Shown: piece by piece, positions 59,201 through 64,000 of the stretch
Position numbering within the stretch: the stretch's first letter is position 1
Layout: each line of letters starts with the position of its first letter
Assembly (NCBI GenBank): GCA_023374025.1
Contig: SIJG01000018.1
Location: forward strand, 1,147,947-1,211,946
Length of the DNA: 64,000 nucleotides
DNA from: Heterodera schachtii
Taxonomy: Eukaryota; Nematoda; Chromadorea; Rhabditida; Heteroderidae
Reading direction: 5' to 3'
Notes under the pieces: generated by a model
The model's database searches: none
What the model was told of the DNA's origin: nothing
What the model saw: the letters and a program-made list of their open reading frames with translations, nothing else
Translations under genes and position numbers: made by a program

Positions 59201-59279
59201 TTTCCATTTTCAGATTTTGGAGACCACTGGTCACGAATTGCCCATCTTTTTGCTTGAAATTGCGAAAGGGCAAAAGTGA
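56211..59279 (+). CDS. Divergent Vasa-type DEAD-box RNA helicase
   Basis: ATP-dependent RNA helicase of the Vasa/Belle group, typically germline. The N-terminus (MMRRPPPTRHAFGSS) is charged and disordered, without zinc knuckles. From 56885: PPKRDEVELFDES, then the Q motif KKYTQPTPIQKAVIPLI, motif I AQTGTGKTAAFLLP, Ia PTKELAEQ, a Ib-like GTCGRIQQFVE, motif II VLDEADKLL, motif III MFSATFE, motif IV LVFVERKRSSD, motif V LVATDVAARGL and motif VI YIHRIGRTG, then RVGNAGHAISYFD and KILETTGHELPIFL as in Vasa. TPGR is replaced by TCGR, and the usual ARGLD reads ARGLN across the intron. The stop is at 59277-59279. Introns are short except that between DAYER and YIHRIG (58819-58992), which holds G and C runs. 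Confidence 0.86.
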
Positions 59280-60145
59280 GCGATCGGAAGCAGCTAACAG
59301 ACAAAGCCAACCAATTGGATGGATGCTAACTTAACTCATTTTTGTTATCTGTTGTTTGTTATTTTGGTCTCATTTTCAACTTTTAATATTTCAATTTTTA
59401 TCGATTATCCGTAATGCCTTCCTTCCTCCTTCAACTCACAAAATCAGCTTTTCGCCTTCATTTTCTCATTATTTTGTCTCTCTGTTCATAAAAAGATGAA
59501 TAAAAGGGGAGAGAGAGAGGGTTTGGGGTTGCGCAACATCAAAAAAGTCGGAGGGCTTTTCCCCCGGCTCATTCTATCGCTTCTTTCCACGAAATTGCTG
59601 TCGCTATAGGCGGAGGAGGGGGGAGGGGAAAACAAGATTTGGCCGAGGCGGGCGGCCGATGGCTGGCCAACAACAACCTCTTCACCCCCCGGCCCTTCCA
59701 TTGCCGCAGGCGTTCGCTGCGCGCAACTTGGAAATGGAAAGTGAAGGCGGGGGAGGGAAAAGCTGAATTGGATGATGCGATGATAAAGCGGCGGAAGATT
59801 CCCCCCGGGGGGGTGGGCCTTCGCCCCTCCGTCGTCCTTTTTTTGGCCATTGCAATTGGCGGGGGGGGGGGGGGCGCCTGCGCCCTCTCTTTCCCGTCGG
59901 AAGCGGGCGAATTCTTACGCGAAGGTGCGCGCATTTGCTGGAAGAGGCCAAAGGGCATGGGGAGAGAAGCGATTGGGCGGGGGGGGGGGCGAAAGCGGGG
60001 AAAACACCCCGAAGAACTTTTACTTTCCATTCCTTCCACAATTCCCCTCGGGGCTCCTTTCTCCAATTATATTCGTTCTTCCGTCTTTTCTGCTCTTCCA
60101 TTAATTTCTCCCACAACAAAACAACAACAACCGAACAATTCTTCA
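59280..60145. other. Intergenic/5' region of the NPAX gene
   Basis: GC-rich from 59620, with G runs at 59857 and 59982. Open frames upstream of the ATG at 60146 stay in frame with the NPAX exon but are low-complexity; I see no reason to extend the start. Confidence 0.5.
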
Positions 60146-61424
60146 ATGGAAGCTCGGGTCAAATCGGAGTTTCGGGAGTTGTCGCTCTCCGACGAATGTT
60201 TTGTCGGTCGAGAGTGCCAAGTCGGGACTGAGTCGGCCATGCCCTTGGCCACTTCCGCTTTTTCGGGACAATGCCTTCCTCAGCCCTTTCCCCGCGTGAT
60301 TCACCGTACGTCCCAACAGCGGCCAAAGTGCCGATGCCGAATTGACCTCTCTTCGCCTGATACGCTCGAACGAGACTTTTACGCATGGCTTAAAGTCAGT
60401 GAAGCATTGGGAATGCCTTGGCCAATGGCGTGCCTTTTCGTCTCTTAGGGTTCTGAGCCGGCCAGTGGCACTGTGCCGTGTCTGTTCGCTTCGACCTCCG
60501 CCGTCCATTTGGACTTTAGGATGGGGCAAAAGATTCAAGCCGCGCCTCCCTTTTTAACATTGGATCCTCTGGCCGACCTAAAGAGTCCCCCGGGCCGATG
60601 GGATGCGCTCGGCTCGTCCGCCTCTTCTGACTGTCTGTCGTCGCACTCCTCCGTCAGCCCGGGGCACTGCTCCTCGGCCATCTCCTCGTCCTGCTCCGCC
60701 TCGTCGTCCTCCGCTTCCTCTATCGGTCCCTTTGCGCCGTGTTCGCTGGTGCCGCCTTTCCCGCACCATTCCCTCCCGCCCAACCACCAAATGCCGCTTC
60801 ACCCATTCTTCCAGCAGCAGCACTACCGTTTGATGGTCACTCCCTCCTGTGCTGATCAGCTACAGCAACACAAATACTCCTCGAAGATGGCACCCTCATC
60901 ATCGCAAAATGCCAACGCCAAAGTTGGCCCAATTTTGGGGACGAGGATGAGAAGAAAGCGCAATGTTGACAAGGGTAATGCGCGATGGAGGGCATGCCGA
61001 GAAATGCAAAGCAATTCACATAATTGATTCAGCTTCCGGCCGCGGCACAAATCTGTACGGACGCTCGTATTGTCCAGGTTCATCACCAACGGAAAGGCAT
61101 GAAAATCACTTCGTAATTTGAATGTCAGGTCGACCTCTGAGCATGGAGGAGAGGGCCCAAATCATTCATCTGTTCCACGGGGGCATGAAGGTGAATGCCA
61201 TCTCCAAACAGTTGTGCATTTCGCACGGATGCGTCTCCAAAATCATCACCAGGTCCCTCCCCCCCCCCCATTTCCATCGGATGGCAATTCGATATTCATT
61301 TTCCAGGTTCCGTGAGACGGGCAATTTGATGCCATCTTCGCATTCGGAATGCCGACGAAGGAAACGCCAACAACAGCAGCAGAAAAATCATCTGACAAAT
61401 GGGCTAACGGACATCGGAGGATGA
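60146..61424 (+). CDS. NPAX-type transcription factor (N-terminal half of a paired domain)
   Basis: Five exons, all in phase: 60146-60394, 60449-60974, 61033-61077, 61129-61252, 61307-61424; 353 residues. The N-terminus has charged sequence (EARVKSEFRELSLSDE), a serine-rich run (60640-60720) and a basic patch RMRRKRNVDKG. The last three exons encode the PAI half of a paired domain: GRGTNLYGRSYCPGRPLS, EERAQIIHLFHGGMKVNAIS, KQLCISHGCVSKIITRFRET. The ISHGCVSKI recognition helix is intact. The sequence then turns into a basic Q-rich tail and stops, so there is no RED subdomain and no homeodomain. C. elegans npax genes have the same layout. A role as a DNA-binding regulator is inferred from the domain. 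Confidence 0.86.
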
Positions 61425-61662
61425 CAGGAAAGACCAATCAATCAGTAGAATTTTACGCAAAATTGTGATCAAATTCCAAAAATGGGTAAAAGAATTTAAA
61501 AGGCTATTGGTAAATGGAATCTGAAAAAGGCGGCCAAATCAATCGCATGGCAAATTTATTTTAGCGGAACAATCATTTTAAAAGGCCATAATAACTTAGA
61601 AAAGTGATTATCAATTAATATCATTTCATTGATCACAATATGTTTGCTCTTCTGCTGCTGCC

Positions 61663-63710
61663 CTATTCCTGCTGATAAGAGAAGATCGGCTGTCCGTCCC
61701 CCTGGTGCGAATGCGTTTTCGTCCTCCTCAATTGGTCCGCCACTTCGTCCCTTTCTCTTTCCACTTGGCCAATTTTGGCTTCGAATTCGCTCATTTTGCG
61801 CTCTTTGTCCCCAATTTGATCAATGAGTTGTTTGATCTATGCTTATTCGCCGTTTTCCGTGTTTTTTTAATTTCCCCTCCCCCCCCCCCCCCCTCCCCCC
61901 TTTTCCATCCGTTTTCCCCTCCCCCCCCCCCCCTCCCCTCTTCTCTTTCCCCCCTCCTTCCCCTCCCCCCCCCCTCTTTTTTACCCTTTCTTCGCTCCTC
62001 CCAATTTCCGATTCGGCCCCTTTCAGCTTTTCCGTCATGCTTCGGCATTCCTCTTCCAGCTGATCCTTTCTGAATGGTCCTCCGATTCGATTCGTCGTCC
62101 TCCCCTCTCTTCCCATGCCAACTCACTTTTGGTACAGTCGGCCATTGTCCTCCATCACTTCCCTTTGAATTCGTTCTCTCTCCCTAAACCTCCGGTCGAA
62201 TTCCTTCGCTTCTCCGTTCACTTGCTCCTCCAAAATCAGTGCCTTTTTCGTCAGGTCCGCCTTTTCTCTTTCGCACTTTCTCAATTGTGCCGACAATTCT
62301 TTCACTTTGGCTTCGTTCTGTTCATTTCTGTGACCAAAGGAATTCGATGCAAAAAAACTCAAAACCGGCAGAAAGAAACCCGGCACGGACCACCAAAAGC
62401 CGCAAATGCCCGCTTTGTAGGGCAAAATCAAATTTTTTTTTTGTCTCCCTCCCCCCTTTCTATCTTTTAATTTGTTTCCTCCGTTTTCCGTACCTTTCCG
62501 CCACCTCTTCCGCCTCCCTTCGGCTCTTCGTCCATTTTTCTTCCAATTCGGCCACCATTTTCTTAGCTTCCCTATTCGTTTCATTCAGAATGTGCTCCAA
62601 TTCTTCCACCTTAATCCTCTATTTTGTGTACTTTCCGGTCATTTGAGGTTCTTAAATTTCTGACATTTCCCTCTCTCTCTCTCTCTTTCTCCTTTTTTCT
62701 CTCCCTCTCTCTCTCTCATCTTTTTATCTTCTCTCTCTCTCTCTCTCTCTCATTCCCACTGACCCACCCGTCTCTGTTGTCCCCGTTGTTCTCTTCCCAG
62801 CTCTCTCATCATTGCCAACTCTCTCTCCCCGTTCTCCAATCGCATTGTCCATTCGGTCTCTCTCTCCGTCCATTCCATTTCTTTCTCCTCCATTTTTTCC
62901 AATTTGGTCCTTATCCCTTCCAATTCCGTCCTCAGTCCCTCAATGATTGCGTCTTTGCCGGCACAAATCCGTGCCAAATCCGCAAAGTCGCGACCCAAAC
63001 CCCGGTTCAATTCGGCACTCGATGAGCTTGGCCATCGTCTGCTGAGTGTGTCGCTTCCCTGTGGTAAGGTACCGTACACCCTCCGCCCACCGTATGTTCG
63101 ATCACCTTTCTGTGTGTGCCTAACTCCTCTTTCTCTCTTCTGCCCCATTCTTCCTCGCTTCCCACAGACTCTTTTCGTCGCTCTTTTTCCCTGTCCTCTG
63201 CTTTTCCTGTTGTATTTTGTTTTTCCCCTTTCTCTGCCCTTCCAAAATCCACCTGCTGCTGTCCCATTCGCTCCGTTCATCATTTGCTGCACCAAATTCA
63301 CAGACCGTTCGAATTGTTTCGCTGCTTGCTCATAGCTGCCGAATGGGAAAGGGTTATGCCGGGCCCCTGAACAAATGGAAGAAGCATTAATTTGCAACCC
63401 ATTTTAATTCTAAGTATTCGATCAGTGCTGCTGATCAGCAGTGATCAGCAGATGGTCCGTTTCGCCCACCTCCCAACTCCACAAAATATTCCCCCGCGCC
63501 GTTCCATCCTCCGATCGGTGGAAAAAAGCGTCGTCCGTCGAATTTGAGCATAACACGACAATCGCCACTTTCCTTTGTTTTTGACCGGTAATAAACGCCC
63601 GTAGAAAGAGGAAAAGCGGACTGAACGGAGGAGAGGAGAAGCGGACCATCGACGCTTTCCAACGCGACTTCCGCGGGTTCGACACTCAGCCGGACATTTT
63701 GGAGAGGCAA
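61663..63710 (-). CDS. Coiled-coil protein, 5' end probably missing
   Basis: Minus-strand exons with long heptad-rich sequence: VRLSVEPAEVALESVDGPLL and RVMLKFDGRRFFPPIGGW (63710-63435), YEQAAKQFERSVNLVQQMM (63350-63260), GKDAIIEGLRTELEGIRTKL (63030-62760), a segment with EELEHILNETNREAKKMVAE (62610-62490), NEQNEAKVKELSAQLRKCE (62330-62130), then DQIGDKERKMSEFEAKIGQ to the stop TAG at 61663-61665. The first part looks like a compact beta domain and the rest one extended coiled coil. CT microsatellites (62670-62750) and C runs (61877-61975) lie in introns. Family not recognised; structural or ciliary/cytoskeletal proteins have this look. Exon borders are approximate. Confidence 0.5.
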
Positions 63711-64000
63711 AACTTGGCAAATAGAGTGATGGTGTCCGAGAGTCTCGGTTCGACTCGAGAAAAGTCTCGGGTTTTTCGTTTCGGTCTCTTCTTGGTCTCC
63801 GAGACTCGACGAACTTTGACACTAACACTCCCCCCCCCCCCTCCCCGGTCTCTTCCCCCCCCCCCCCCCTCATTTTACTGGATGTGTGTCCCATTTTTAA
63901 AATTTTTGTAAAAATAGCTCAAGAATAAAAAGGTTATTTTTTTAAATTAATGATTGGATTGATGAATAAGAAAACGAATCAAAATTCAAAAAAAAAGAGG

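Overview
The window is nuclear DNA of an invertebrate animal, almost certainly a nematode. The evidence is many short introns (about 30-60 nt), nematode-expanded secreted families (a lipocalin-related protein and a transthyretin-like protein), a Pax gene with only the N-terminal half of the paired domain, and a likely trans-splice acceptor just before a start codon. At least four, probably five, introns are GC-AG. With the AT-rich spacers and the many long G or C homopolymers, this points to a cyst-type plant-parasitic nematode (Globodera/Heterodera group). That placement is inference; no species marker is present.

Layout. 1-9.3 kb (minus): N-terminal part of a dystrophin gene (18 exons that splice into one open frame), with a 1.9 kb minisatellite and a fold-back element in its introns. 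12.2-14.8 kb (plus): a supervillin/villin-like protein ending in a headpiece. 16.3-28.2 kb (plus): an alpha-2-macroglobulin/TEP-family secreted protein that appears to lack the thioester motif, with a lipocalin gene nested antisense in one intron (19.2-20.3 kb). 28.8-31.7 kb (plus): a small BAR-like coiled-coil protein, then L-2-hydroxyglutarate dehydrogenase. 32.8-34.3 kb (plus): a zeste/Myb-SANT-like protein. 34.9-38.0 kb (plus): a head-only talin-like protein. 38.5-42.9 kb (minus): PP2A regulatory subunit B'' followed closely by a small acidic protein. 43.7-52 kb (minus): two uncharacterised low-complexity proteins among GA/CT microsatellites. 53.3-53.9 kb (minus): a small unknown protein. 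55.3-55.9 kb (plus): a transthyretin-like secreted protein. 56.2-59.3 kb (plus): a divergent Vasa-type DEAD-box helicase. 60.1-61.4 kb (plus): an NPAX-type transcription factor. 61.7-63.7 kb (minus): a coiled-coil protein, probably incomplete at its 5' end.

Three neighbours (dystrophin, supervillin-like, talin-like) link actin to membranes or adhesions, but nothing in the sequence shows they are co-regulated. The most unusual items are the nested lipocalin, the apparently thioester-less macroglobulin, the head-only talin, the 347-residue Q/P-rich insert in dystrophin, and the recurrent GC-AG introns. No CRISPR, phage or bacterial feature is present. Exon boundaries were worked out by reading splice signals and checking phase by hand. 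Where a junction did not close, the entry says so.
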